DNA of 64,000 nucleotides, taken from NCBI GenBank assembly GCA_003508835.1, contig PUFA01000167.1, positions 248,001-312,000 of the forward strand, in the 5' to 3' direction. Numbering within the stretch: the stretch's first letter is position 1; each line of letters begins with the position of its first letter. Below the pieces are notes generated by a model, which did not search any database, was not told the DNA's origin, and saw only the letters and a program-made list of their open reading frames with translations. A program made the position numbers and the translations under genes. Source of the DNA: Eonycteris spelaea (lineage: Eukaryota; Chordata; Mammalia; Chiroptera; Pteropodidae). This document shows positions 24,166-39,190 of the stretch, one piece after another.

Positions 24166-25867
24166 TGATTAAAACTGATAATTTTCTCAGCATGAGGCAC
24201 CAGATACTAAAGGAAAACATCCCAGAGCTTTATTGTTATTGTTATTTATTTTGTAAAATCTTGCAGATAACATGAGCGAATCTTCAGAAATTTTCATTGC
24301 ACAACTTAAGGTTACTCCAGTGTTCGCATTGGGAAAAGTAAAGTTTGCCCACTTATGTAAACTATAGCAATGCATAGAGGCCCTTCTGTTATAATATAGG
24401 GTAATCTCATGTTTCAGCCTCAAAATGTGGAACATTGTCATCAAAAAGGAAATTTACTTAGACTAGCTACTTTTAAAAACAGATACCTGATTTTTTCTGA
24501 CCTCAGAACAGCTTCTTATTTGACTTAATCAAAGGAAAAATCTGTTGCTATAATATTTCTGGTGGTCTTTATATACAAACAAATTTAGATATTGAAGGTA
24601 AGTTAAAAGCATTATTTTGATTTTCATCATTTAAGCTTTATACTTTGTCATAAAAATAACAAGTCGAGTGTCTTGCACTTAGGGAAATACTTTATCTTCA
24701 AAATAGGGCTAAAATTTAAAAAGAACTGTCAGTTAGTTATAATTATTGATAAACTTTTGTTATATCTATTGCAGAAGTCATTCACCTACATTAGACCCTT
24801 TGTTCCTTGTAAAAACTATGAGATTCAGCCAATACCATGTTTTACCACCTTCTTAGTGATGGGAAATTATGTATATTGCCATCTATATGTCATGCCACAA
24901 CAGCTTGCATTACCTTGGCTAAAATGCTGCCGCTGAGAGAGTTAGCAACCTTGATAGTGACAGAATGAGTATTTAACCGAAGGTCCCTTGACTGGGTTTT
25001 TAGTGGTTACACTTTTGGACACTACCATTTTTGATGTATTAGTTTTGACTGCCATTGCATTTTGTCCTTGGTTGTCCCTACATAAGCAAATTTTATTTTT
25101 TGCTCAAATGTAAATCCTTGCCAATTTCATAATGTTATTGTAGAACAATTTTTACAAGGCCAAATTTTAGCTGTGACCAGTTTTTCATTAGTCTTTACTT
25201 CGTTTAGGCTTTTTTTCCCTACCAAGTTTTACTAGAACGGTAAGTACTGCTTCTGAGAATACTTGCAGTGCCCAAAAGGATTTATGTAACTGTTCCATAT
25301 GCTTCAGCTAAATTTGAAAACAAAGAACAAGCCAGAATTGGGAATACTAATTCCTAGGGGAAAAAAAATGTGTGAGTTGGTTATTGGGTCAGTGGCATCT
25401 ATTGTTCCATCACTTGGTGCACTGGATGTTGTTTTGCTGGCAATAGTAGAGGCTGTGTTGATAGTTGAAAGTTTTATGATTGACATTTTTGAGGTTACAG
25501 AGTAGATGTCAAACCGTTTGTTATTTTGTATCCTTGGCCCGATGCCTGACAACCAGCTAGTACTACCCACAATCAAGCAACAGATCTCCAACCACCATGC
25601 CTTTACTACTTGAAAGGATTCACTGACAGATGTCAGATTTTTGTTTTTCTCAAGAGAAAATAGAAGCAAAGCTGGAAAAATGATCAATTGCAAATCAGAA
25701 GAGCTAATCAAAGTATTTATGGCATCAAGATGGCAGCATCATTCCATGCTGCTGTGATTTCTATTGTGCCTTGTTGCCTCTCTTTAAACTTGACTTTGAT
25801 GTTTGCATTTTATAAGATTTGTGTATTGATAAATTTCAAAAACTCTGGTTAAAGGTAAGAATCTCAT

Positions 25868-26930
25868 TCTTTTTTTAATTGACATATAATTGGCACCTAA
25901 CATTGTATTAGTTTCAGGTGTACAGCATAATGATTTGATATATGTATATAGTGTGGTAACATCTGTCACCACACAGCTACAAAGTTTTTTTCTTATGTGA
26001 GAACTTAAAAAAAATTTTTTATTGAAGTATAGTTGGCATACGATAATATATTAGTGTCAGGTGTACAACATAGTGATTCGCAATTTATGTACCTTACAGT
26101 GTGATCAAACTAAGTCTAATAACCATCTGTCCTGTACTAAGTTATTGTGGTATTATTGGCTGGACTCTGTGCTGCACACTACTTCTCTGTGGCTTATTTA
26201 TTGTATAATTGGGAGTTTTTGCCTCTCATTCCCCTTTACCTTTTACACTCATCCTCCCGCCTCCTTCCCCTCAGTTTGTTCTGTTTCCATAAGTCTATTT
26301 TTGTTGAGTGGTGTTGGTTCATTTTGTTTTTCTAGCTTCCACATGTCAGTGAAATCACATGGGATTTGTCTTTCTCTGACTTATTCCATTTAGCGTAATG
26401 GCATGCAGGTCCTTCCACGTCGTTGTAAATGCCAAGATTTCATTTTTTTTTTTATTGCTGGGTAAGATTTCATGGTATTTGTGCCACATCTCCTTTCATC
26501 CATTCATCAGCATAAGGATGCATATATCTTTTTGAAGTAGGGTTTCTTCACCCAGACGTGGAAGTGCTGGGTCATATGATAGACCTGTTTTTAATTTCTC
26601 TGAGGAACTTCCGCACTGTTTTTCGTAGTGGCTGCACTGATTTACAGTCCCACCAGCAGTGCATGAAGTTTCCCGTTTATGATGAGAACCTTTAAGGTCT
26701 ACTCTCTTAGCAACTTTTAAACATACAATACAATATTAACTGCCATTACCATGCTGTACATTACATTAGCATGACTTATTTATTTTATTACTGGAAATTT
26801 GTACCTTTTGACCATCCACCCATTTCACCCACTTCTGCTACTGGCAACCATCAGTTCTCTGTACCTATGAGTTTTTTTGTTGTCCATTTTTTGATTTTTG
26901 TTTTTAGACTCTGCATCTGAAATTATATAG
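25868..26930 (-). mobile_element. LINE-1 3' end, older host copy split by a younger L1
   Basis: Two flanks of one antisense L1 3'UTR: 25868-26003 ('TTAATTGACATATAATTGGC', 'TTAGTTTCAGGTGTACAGCA', 'ATATGTATATAGTGTGGTAA') and 26682-26930 ('GAACCTTTAAGGTCTACTCT', 'CTTAGCAACTTTTAAACATA', 'CCATCAGTTCTCTGTACCTA'). The halves join in normal L1 order once 26004-26681 is removed. Confidence 0.85.
26004..26681 (-). mobile_element. Younger LINE-1 3' fragment inserted in an older L1
   Basis: 5'-truncated L1 in reverse: poly(T) and 'ATTGAAGTATAGTTGGCATA' (the 3' end just before the poly(A) tail), 'AGTGTCAGGTGTACAACATA', through 'TTCCACATGTCAGTGAAATC', and ending with ORF2-terminal 'TTTACAGTCCCACCAGCAGT'. 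Target duplication is imperfect: TTATGTGAGAACTTA at its left (about 25993-26007) and TTATGATGAGAACCTTTA at its right (about 26677-26694). The 3' end type is common in Laurasiatherian L1. Confidence 0.85.
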
Positions 26931-29699
26931 TATAGAATCTAATTCATTTTTAAAGTAACCAATATGTTGAGCAGGAATGACCTTTATTTAAGAATTTCAA
27001 AATATACTTTACTAACAGAACTTATATAACTTACTGAAAAGCTGTTCCTTGTTGCTGTTTTAATGTTTACACAAGAATGCGCCTCAAGATTGGTTTGAAA
27101 AGTAAAATTAGAAATGATATGGTAACAAACTAAAACATTAGGAAGTCTAAAAGCTTTGAACCAAATTTTTATATATTAGTTAGCTGGCTCTTGGAACCCA
27201 CCATCAAACGCTTGTCTGTTTATTATTAGATTACACTATGTACCAAATGGTGAGTGATATCCTGGGTACAGACTGTGACAGTTATATGAAATTCATAAAA
27301 TGGTAAGGAACACTGTTTGGATGTTGTGGAATTGGTAAGCCTAGGCCATATGGCTGTGTGGAAAGTGCCATGGAATAGGCACAAATAGGTATTTTTATGA
27401 TGATAATAGGAGGATCCCAAGTAGGCTGACATTGAAATAAAATAAACATTTCTTTTGACAGTACTTCAAATTCAAATCTTAGAAAATAGTGCTGGTCACA
27501 GGAACCAATTAACTTTGCTCAAGAACTATTTTTATAAGAAAGTGGCACAAGACTGCTAAGGTTGGTGAATGCTTTTAAAGGATAATAAGCATTAGTAAAT
27601 GTTGAAATGACAGTGATTCCAGAATTTTGTAGGTGAGAATAGTTTCTTCACCAGAGTCAGATTTTCAGTGTGGATCCTAGGTTGGGGCCCTTCTGGTATT
27701 GTGACATTTTGCCCATGCACTTGCAGATCTGTTCTGAAGCTCTTCCACACAGCAGTTTGCTGCTGGAAATGGGGCTGAACACGGGTGACTTTGTTAACAG
27801 CTGTTTAACCCGAATCCTCAGCTTTCTTGTGGCTCCACTGAAAGGAACTTGAAAACAACCCTCCTTGGGTACTTAGGACTTGATTGCAAAGCACTTCTGG
27901 TTTTTAATCTGCTTCTGTTATTGACTTAAACTTTTCATCATGTCTGAACATGAAAAAATAATCCCTCTCTTGCCTTTCAAATTACAGTAATTATGAGATT
28001 ATTATTCATAAATTCTATTGAAAATTTATTTTTAGTTCTTCAGTGTAGTTAGAATGTATCATTAAGTGACTATTGACCAAAAAGCTTCTAGACTCCATAT
28101 TTATACAAATAGTCCAGCTTGGTAAACGTATCTTTCTCAGCATACAACTTTTGTTTAGTTGGACCTAACTTTTTATTTTTCCGCATAATTTACTTCATTT
28201 CTTAATGATTGACTTTCTAAATATGTTTTTAGCATTAATTCATTTTATATATACCACTTATTTTGTATACTTATTAACTCAACCCTAAATTGCCGTATCT
28301 CAAGATATTTATTTTCATCAAATATTTAGTAGTTTTATTTTCCTGAGCCTCCTGACCCAATCCAACCCCGACTGGTTGCCCTTTATACCTGTCATGCAGC
28401 TACCTTCTCAGATTCCCTTTGTTTCCCTTGAACTGACTCTCTCGTTTTCTGGTCCATGTCTCCCTCTTGGTTTATTCCTTTATTTCGGTAGAGTGTGGAG
28501 TACATCGTCTAAAAGCATCGCGAGAGAGGACAGCAGATGTAAATGTCTTTTTCTAGTCTTCACAGTTTTTGGTCTTTTGGTTATAAAATTCTAGGCTATA
28601 AATTATTTTCCTTTAGAATTTTGTTACTCCGTTGTCTTCTGCCTTTTACTGTTATTTTCAAACAGTCTGAAGTTATTCTGATTCCTGATTCTTCGTGTGA
28701 TTTCTTTGTTTCTTCTCTTCCCCACACCCTCCTTCTGGAAATTGGAAGATTTTCTCCTAGTCCCTAAATCATCTCAAATGTGTCATGGCGATTTACCATG
28801 ATTTGGTTTGGTTTTCATTCATTGTATTGGGTTCTTTGACTCTAGCAACTTAAATCCTGAAGTTCTGGGAAATTTTCCAGAATTACTTTTTGATTTTTTT
28901 TCCTTTCTGCATCTCTGTTATTTGAATTGATTGAATCTGCTGTACTGATGATCTAACTCCTGTATTTTCCATCTCTTTATACTTTTGCTTTACTTTCTTG
29001 AAAATTTCATCACTTTTATCTTTGACCTTTCCTGTTGAATTTGTTATTTCTACTATCATAGTTAATTTCTAAGAATTTCTTATTTTCTTATTATTCTCTG
29101 AATTTTTTTTTCCTCATAGCATTCCATTTTTTGTGTCACGATTGCAATATTCTGTTTAACTGAGGGTATTAGTATAACAATGTTCTGGGCACTGGATGGG
29201 GACAACTGGGAATCTCAACATTCAGTTTGCAGGGATCCTTTAATCCCTGGCTTTTGGTGATATCCTTATCCTTCACCATGCCTGAAGCTGATTCCTATAG
29301 TCTATGTTTTATCTTTCGCAGAGAATATAGCTAGTCTTCGGCATGGTGGAGAGTGGTGGTTGCTCAGTGGCATGGAAAGGAATAGGAGGTCGAGGGATTT
29401 AATTGCTTTTTAAATCACTTTCATCCAATCCTTTTCTACCCCTTCCCCTTCTAACATCCATTTCCAGAGATAATTTGTGCCACCAGTTCCTGAGTCTTTT
29501 AGGATTGGTATAACTTAGATTGGGCCCTCATTTTCTCAGGCCAGCTTAAGATTTAAATACCTTGAATCTTCTAAGTCAATTTCAACTTACTTTTTTACTT
29601 TATAGCTTCTAAGATGTTTTGCTATTGCCTTTTATCCTAGTTATTTTTGTGATTCTATGCCTGTTTAAGCAGTCTTTGACTGTAGTTTCAAGATAAAGT

Positions 29700-30620
29700 G
29701 AAATAAGATGCACATATTCAGCCCACTCTTTCAGAAACTCCAATGTAAAAATTATTTATGATCATGTTAAATAATTACAATAGTGTATAAAGGTATAAAA
29801 TAAAGAGCAAAAAGTCTCCCCCACTACCCACAGGTAACTAGAATAAGTTATATGTATACCCTTTCAGAAATTTTTTATTTATGTTTTTATTTCTATGGAA
29901 TAATGAATAGAACCTAAAGAATTACAAATGAAATTTTGTTTTGTAAATATATTTGGTATAGAATATGAACGTACACTATGTATAATAAGTGTATGTTGAA
30001 ATTATGGAGTTCTATATCAATCTGTATACATCAGTATGTATAGATGTCTTAATTTTTAAATTGTTTCATAGTATTACATTGTATGAGTTTTTCCTAATAA
30101 GATCTCAGTTGCTGGATATTTGTTTCTTATTCATCTTTTTAATATTGCAATTTACTATAAATATTCAGATACACATTTTTTCATTACTTGTTAAGTATTT
30201 TTTAGTTAAATTCTTAAAAATGTAATTGATTAGTCAGAGGGCATTTGTACTTTTTTACTATGAAGATATGCCAAGTTGTTCTTCCAAAAGGTTATCCCTC
30301 TTACTAACAGCATAGGAAAAAAATGTCTTCTTTTTAAACACCACGTGTGACTTGGCTATTACCAAGTCTTTAGATCTTTGACATCCTGATAAGTGAAAAA
30401 TGCTAACTTGTATTTTTAATTAGCTCGTCCTGATTATGTGGGTTAATCATGTGCTTATTGGACATTCTTTTCCTATGAGCAGCATATTCAGTTCATATTC
30501 TTCAGGTTTTATCTTTTCCATGTAAGATTTCTGTTTTTTATTTTTATATTTGGGGAAATTTTATTTCTCATACCAAATATTTCCCCAGAATCGTCCTTTA
30601 TATTTTTGACACTGTTTACT
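29700..30620 (-). mobile_element. LINE-1 3' part (ORF2 end and 3'UTR), old
   Basis: Antisense L1M: 'AAAAAGTCTCCCCCACTACC', 'TATACCCTTTCAGAAATTTT', 'CATAGTATTACATTGTATGA', 'AAGTGAAAAATGCTAACTTG', 'TATTCAGTTCATATTCTTCA', in the order expected for 3'UTR into the end of ORF2. Strongly diverged and frameless. Confidence 0.65.
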
Positions 30621-30897
30621 ATATCTTTGCTATATGGTCAAGTGTAGTTGAAAACATACTGAGCAAGTATTGACTTTACTACCTCTGTCCAAATTATTTT
30701 CCTTATAGCTTTAAAATATTGTTTTATAAAGTATTTAAAATATTAATTTAACATTTAGAAGATATCAACAGTATTTTATTTCAATTAACTGGTTTGTAGA
30801 ATAAATTAAAGTTTTATTTTGATTCTAACTAAAAAGATCACTATTAAATTTCATTTTTATGTAACGTTATTTAAGTTATAAATATTTTTATTTTCAG

Positions 30898-31085
30898 TGT
30901 TCTACGCAAGAGTTCTTCTTGATTGTCAAAGCCCTTTATCACCTGAAGTCAGAATTTCAAGCATTAATACCTGCTGTTAATTCCCACGTTCAGTCAGATT
31001 TGCTCCAGACATTTATTTTAGAAATTCCTCAACTCCTCAGTCCAGTGGAACATTACTTAAAGATACTTAATGAACAAGCTGCCAA
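30898..31085 (+). CDS. MSH3: MSH3 exon 14 (MutS lever)
   Basis: 188-bp exon, acceptor TTTTCAG ending at 30897 and donor GTAAGT from 31086. It starts in phase 0 with [20 protein letters not shown] and ends with the two bases AA of a lysine codon finished in exon 15. The content is helical lever: [12 protein letters not shown], then [23 protein letters not shown]. Human residues about 633-695. Several conservative differences from human are visible (for example Ile to Val in NSHVQSDLL, and Phe in TFILEIP), as expected for a fast-evolving lever segment. The reading frame is intact throughout. Confidence 0.97.
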
Positions 31086-31785
31086 GTAAGTATCAGACCC
31101 ACGTTCTTCCTTTCTGGCAGTGAAAATTTTAATTGGCTTGTCCTAATGGATTTGCCATTTGATGTATGGATTCTTAAGGTTCACTAGAAATCATAAAAGA
31201 AGTTGCATGAGAAATTAGAATTGTGACTGGAAAAAAAGCTTTATGTTTAACCTAGAAGTAACACTTTAATGTCTAAAATTTAGCGGTTCATCATATAGGA
31301 CAGATGTGGTACTTACTCAGATGATGAAAAGATAATCCAGACAGAGCAAGCAGTAGCAGTTTATTAATCCCAAAATGGGTGTCAGATGGCACCTTGTACT
31401 CATTTATTAGACATCCAGGGATGGCCTTCTTTAGAAACTACAGAAAAATCTTATCTTTAAGAACTAGTCATTTTACAGTTCATCCCACCAAGAACTCTAC
31501 ATAAAGAGAGACATTTTGGCAGTATTTATATTTGTGTTTATTTTCTGAATAGGCAAACAACAAATATTTAATTTTATTTCTTGGTTTTACCTTGGAATCA
31601 TGAACTTGCAAACAAAAATGTTAATGTTATTTTGTCTGTCTTCAGAGAAATTAAGAAATTTACTCATAAATTAAGAGCCTTACCATAAAAGTCAGGCAAT
31701 TTTCCTGACTTCCAACCCTTTGGTTTTTCATCCTGCTGTGAAAAATATACTTCAATGTATGTATTTTCATTTTTTTATTTTCTAG
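31086..31785 (+). other. MSH3: MSH3 intron 14
   Basis: Shortest intron here (700 bp), GTAAGT to TCTAG. No repeat or regulatory element recognised. Confidence 0.95.
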
Positions 31786-31954
31786 AATTGGAGATAAAAC
31801 TGAATTATTCAAAGACCTTTCTGACTTCCCTTTGATAAAAAGGAGGAAGGATGAAATTCAAGGGGTTACTGACAAGATCCAAATACATTTGCAAGAAATA
31901 CGAAAAATACTAAAAAATCCTTCTGCACAGTATGTGACAGTATCAGGACAGGAG
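31786..31954 (+). CDS. MSH3: MSH3 exon 15 (lever into clamp)
   Basis: 169-bp exon only 700 bp downstream of exon 14. Acceptor TCTAG ends at 31785; donor GTAATG starts at 31955. The first A completes Lys from exon 14; the exon then reads [40 protein letters not shown] and [16 protein letters not shown]. The DFP-IKxRKDEI element is the typical entry to the MutS clamp: bacterial proteins have 'GYNAELDELR' at the same place. The coiled-coil helix after it reaches out to the DNA. Human residues about 695-751. The donor has T at position +5 in place of the usual G (GTAATG), weaker than its neighbours; the frame remains open for another 20 codons if the donor is skipped. Confidence 0.97.
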
Positions 31955-34574
31955 GTAATGTCAGACACCCTTTTATTTTGCATTAGTTTTCTCAAAGTAG
32001 AAAAGATATTTTAAAATGTAAATAAAAATATGAGAATAGGATGAAAATATCTTTTTCAGGCTTTCTGTTTTGTTGCTTAGAAATATGTTATAATACCTTG
32101 TTTTAATAAGAATTATTTTAATAAGAGTTTTGTTTGTTATTTACTGTAGATTCTTGGTGAAATCATGAAACTTAATGTTACATGTGTTTTAATGTTATCT
32201 GTTGTAATTATATTATGGAAAACCTTGACTGTTGTAGATAATAACTTATGGAATTCACTTACCCTAAATCCAGGAGAGAGAAGTTAGTCTGTGGCCCCTG
32301 CTTGCAGATGATGAGATATGCACAGTGAACCACTTGGGCTGATTCGATGAAACAGTGGTTAAATGGCAGGACTTCATTCTGAAGTTAGGATGCTGCTAAA
32401 AAAAACAAAAAGCAAATAACAAAAACAGAACTATAGTGAGAAACTATGTTTAGTGATATTTAGATTTGGGAAAGTATTGATAAGTAGTATTGTTCTTAAG
32501 GAGATGGAAAGAAGTATTGGAAATCTTTAGAAAAAAATTTATTAATTCACAGCATGCAGCATGGCCAGGTATCTGCTTAGTATGTTTAAGATGTGGAGAG
32601 CATTCTCTGTTAAATCTTATTTCTTCATTTAAAAAAATAGTTTAAAATACTAAAAAGAGAGTGAGAAAGAAAAGGGGGAAAAGTAGGAATGGGTTAAGTG
32701 TGATGCTGGAAAAACAGAAAATAGTTTCTGGGGTGAGTTAAGAATTACAGCAAAGTTAGCAATTATGCCAGTCCAGTGATACCACAGGCAATAGTTTGAG
32801 TAACAATATCCGACATTTAATCAAGACTGGATTGGATTTCAGGAGAAGAATATGAGAGATTGCTGGAACAAATCAGGGTAGACTTCTCACATCAACACCT
32901 GAAAAACAAAATCAACTATAGAGCAGGGAAAGTTACCATGAGGGTTTTCTAAGATTCCGACATAAGTGTTAATTTCCAATTTTAGTTTCCCTTCCTTTAG
33001 CAATAAAATCTTTAAACAAAAGACCCTGTCTCCTCATTCTTAGAATGTTTGTAAAAGGAAATAGAGAACTTCCTCTTCCATAACCAGTGTAGAATAGAAC
33101 AAAACGGTATTTGATAACAATTCTGAGGAGAAACACAGGCTGAAAACCTAGAATGACTGAAAGAAAAAAAAGACACACAGGATCAGCCCCTGTCCGAGGA
33201 AGCGACAGGGTTTAACCAGCAGGAAGTCCATGTGGACTTTCCTGACTCTCATTCTGTTTTCATCCTGTATTGGCTCTACACATGGCTTGCTTGAGGGGCT
33301 GTGGTCCTTAGGGTAGAACCTTGATACTTACAAATTGAACAGTTATGCTCCAAACCATTAGCAGTTTGTAGTGTGTGTAAGGTACAGACTTGAATCAGTT
33401 CCTTGAAGCTGCAGTGTTAATGGCAAGTGACTTAAGTAAACCAGCCTTGCTGGCTACCCAGTGACCTCACTGAGGCAGTTTGGGCTTCTTTTTTAAAATT
33501 TGCACCATCCCTTAGGCAGTAACTCCTGTGGAGCTCTGTGTTAGTCATTGTGGATCAAGATGTGTCTTTCCCAAATATTAGTGGTCCAATGTGTTCTTGA
33601 ATTTTTCTGTTTGCCTTTGGCATGGATAGCTCTTACCAGAATTATTTTTATAAAAAGAGCAACATGTCTTGCACAGAACATTTAAAAATAATATTTAAGT
33701 GGAATTTTTTTTAGCATAGTTTAAAAGTGATTTTATCTTTCCCATCAATGATATTTATTTTGTGGATTTTTTCCAGCAGCCACAGAGTTCTGGTTTCTAT
33801 CCTGTACATAATAAGTTTATTTATTAAAATAAAACATTGAATTTCATGACAACAATATAGGAATGTGAACAGGAAGAAATGTTATATGATGAATGCTAAA
33901 AATGAAAGGTGTGAGAGAAAGAACTTGATTTCACTTCCTGGGTGATTTCAGAAAAGCTATTTTGTAGAGCACAGTTGGATCTATAAAGTTAAGGTTCATA
34001 TATAGAAAACTTAAAGAAAATGTTCATGGAAAGAAATACCTTCTTCCTTAATAGTTGGGGAAATCAGTGTTTTCTTTATGAGGAAACTTTTAGAGGACTT
34101 AAATTCCTTGCATAAAAAGTATCGCATAAATTCTCCTGTTCAGAATAGGGGAGTAACCTTATCTCAGACTTGCATAACATCTAATAATTGAACATTTAAA
34201 AATTTTATGTGCTTAGAAATTCAGTCTTACTACTGAGTAATAGAATTCTTAAGTGAGTACTAATAAATGAAATGTCATTATTGAAAAAAATCACCATTCA
34301 TAGTATGCACAAAATGATGTTACAAACATTAAAGTACTCAATCATATCCCTTATTACAGACTTTTTTCCTTCATACAATTATACTTTATCCCAAGTATTG
34401 AAACCCTAATTAATAATATTTAGTTGCATGGATATACAAACTCTCCCAAGAACAATACTGGATTTATTTAGACTACTTAGAATATTTACTATTTATGATT
34501 AATATTTAGCACAATTTTGAGGAAGCTTTAAAAATATGACTAATTTAAATATCTTTTATTTATATTTATTTTAG
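31955..34574 (+). other. MSH3: MSH3 intron 15
   Basis: 2,620-bp intron, GTAATG to TTTTAG. No interspersed repeat recognised. It contains two adjacent short inverted repeats at 33188-33243 (separate entry). Confidence 0.9.
33188..33243. repeat. Two adjacent short inverted repeats
   Basis: Stem 1: CCCTGTC (33188-33194) with GACAGGG (33204-33210), 9-base loop. Stem 2: AGGAAGTCCA (33221-33230) with TGGACTTTCCT (33233-33243), 2-base centre and one bulged T. Both lie within 56 bp. No flanking terminal repeats or tail; function unknown. Confidence 0.8.
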
Positions 34575-34639
34575 TTTATGATTGAAATAAAGAACTCTGC
34601 TGTATCTTGTATACCAGCTGATTGGATTAAGGTTGGAAG
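34575..34639 (+). CDS. MSH3: MSH3 exon 16 (clamp domain)
   Basis: Shortest exon here, 65 bp, between acceptor TTTTAG (ending 34574) and donor GTAGGT (from 34640). It reads FMIEIKNSAVSCIPADWIKV followed by G and the first two bases (AG) of a serine codon. This is the clamp tip strand that touches the DNA backbone, aligned with 'YYIEVPKSLAKKVPEDYIRR' type sequence in other MutS proteins. Human residues about 752-773. Compared with human (from memory) Thr-Asp-Trp-Val is Ala-Asp-Trp-Ile, conservative changes. Confidence 0.97.
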
Positions 34640-37149
<2,510 letters not shown>

Positions 37150-38159
37150 TGAGTTTACAATGAAAAATATAATCTGACTTTCTGCTATGAGAAATAGACC
37201 GGAAAATCTTTCCATCAAAAAGAAAAGTAGAGATTATTGTTTGTGATCTGCCATGAAATAGTTGAGTACATGTGTTCTCTGATTTTATTTTTAATCTATT
37301 GAAATGTAAGGTCACCTTAGTCTTTGGTGAGAGACCAAATATACTCATTGTTACTGTACTAACATTTTGTTGCTAAGGATGTTTCGTAGAGTCACTTTTT
37401 GAAATTCCACCTTGGCCTTTATTGTTCTTATGTAAAGGCTTAACATTTTCAGGGTTGGACAAATATGGGTTAGTGGTTCTTATTATCTCCATTTAATTAA
37501 ATTTTAAAGAATATTTCCTTTTTATTTAAAAAAATTTAAATCTATGATGAAGTTGACATGAACACCTATGTACTCATCACCTAGATTTATCAAATGTTAA
37601 CATTTTGCTGTATTTGTTTTATATCTCATGTACCTTTTTTTTTCAGAAACATTTGGAAGTTTTAGACATAACACTTAAGCATAGATCTAAAATAAATGCA
37701 TTATGCTATAAATCTTAATACTGTTATCACACCTAAGAAAAATTAATATTAATTTAAGAATACATTGAATTTTCTCAATTTCCTTCCTCAAATTTTTAAA
37801 TAAAAGATCTAATCAACTTTTATACATTGATTTGGTTATTATGTCTCTTTATTCTATTGAAATCTAGAATAGTCCCCCACTTTTTTGTTTTGTTTTTTGG
37901 TAATATGAGATGTTTTTGAAGAGTACTTGGCTTTGTCTTAAAGAATATCTCAAATTCTAGATTTATAAATACTTATGTGTTCATATTGACAAGCTTAAGT
38001 TGGTAGTGTGCTGGTAAATGATTAACAGCTAGCTCTGGAACAGTAGTAGTATTTGTAGTATTTGCTGATTTCTAAAGTGTAAACACTCCCACCATGACTG
38101 ATTTTAAGCAACTGTTGGACAGGAGTTTGGGAGAGATGTGTGCCATTGACTTTCATGAG

Positions 38160-38395
38160 TCCATAGATACTGGCTCTGGACCACTAAGTGCTTTATGTAT
38201 ACTACCTGATTGTTTCTCACAAGAACCCTGTGAATTAAATATTATCATCCCTCCCAGTTTATAAATGAATAAAGTCAGATGTGGAAATAAGAAGTTGGTC
38301 GTAAGGTTAAAGACTGGAGCCCAGATTCAAGCTGGATGTCTGGCAGTGGGGTTCGTACTCCTTACCGTCAGGCTATCAAGCCTGCCCATGATGAA
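38160..38395 (-). mobile_element. MIR SINE
   Basis: Antisense MIR: 'CCACTAAGTGCTTTATGTAT', 'CACAAGAACCCTGTGAATTA', 'CAGTTTATAAATGAATAAAG', 'CCCAGATTCAAGCTGGATGT'. Confidence 0.75.
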
Positions 38396-38919
38396 TTTGT
38401 AGGCATCACTCTAAACAGAAATCCCTCTATTAGTCTTTGTCTTTAAAAACTTAAACAGTAAGTATTCTGTGAGGTCCTTCAAGGAGCTTTATTCCATTTA
38501 AAGTAACCAATCTGACAGGTGAAAAAAAAGAACACAAAAGACATATGACAGTTTTTAAAAGGTTGATATCATCTCTTTTTGCCCAGAGGGGCTTGAATTA
38601 TAGGATTAGAAAAAGATACTAATTTACTTATCTTGAGTCTTTTTAGGTTATCTTGACACAGACTCTTGGATCCAAGGATGGAAATTTGGTTTATTCAGTT
38701 CCTTTTCCAATTTACTTTCAATTTCCTGTTTTGAGGGTTTTCAGGACCCTTGAGTCTCTCAGTTCTCCTGGCTTTTCTCTTACTAGTATTGCTGAGAACA
38801 TGAAAATCAGGCTACTCCTTTAAGTTTCAAGGGCCACATTCTAGGGTCCTAGGATTTGGTGAGGTAATTCATATTCATTCTATTCATAGTACATGCATGA
38901 TTTTATAAATCTGGATTAT

Positions 38920-39190
38920 GTTCTCTCAGCATCATTTAGACTAAAAGTTCAGGTCCTCCAGGCTAAAAACTTGGGCATTATCTTTGATTCTCCTTTTCCT
39001 CTCCTTAGCTGTTATCAAATTCCCTTGTGTCTTTTTTCCCTTTGCAATATCTCTTTAATTTGCCTTTTCTTCTGTTCTCATCTAGCACCCCACCATTACC
39101 TCATACCTTTTTTACTGTATCAGCCCTCTGACTGGCTCTGCTGCCAGATTAACCCAGGAGAATTCTGCTTGCATCATATCACCCTTTTTG
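38920..39190 (+). mobile_element. LINE-2 fragment
   Basis: 'AAAACTTGGGCATTATCTTT', 'GATTCTCCTTTTCCTCTCCT', 'CCTCTGACTGGCTCTGCTGC' match the sense LINE-2 region upstream of the 'catgtcactcc' block. Confidence 0.6.

Noticed and set aside
31832..32014. Independent 60-codon gene
   Set aside because: It is MSH3 exon 15 read from an internal Met and through its donor into intron 15.
33188..33243. A microRNA precursor
   Set aside because: Stems of 7 and 10 bp are far too short for a pre-miRNA hairpin of about 60-80 bases.
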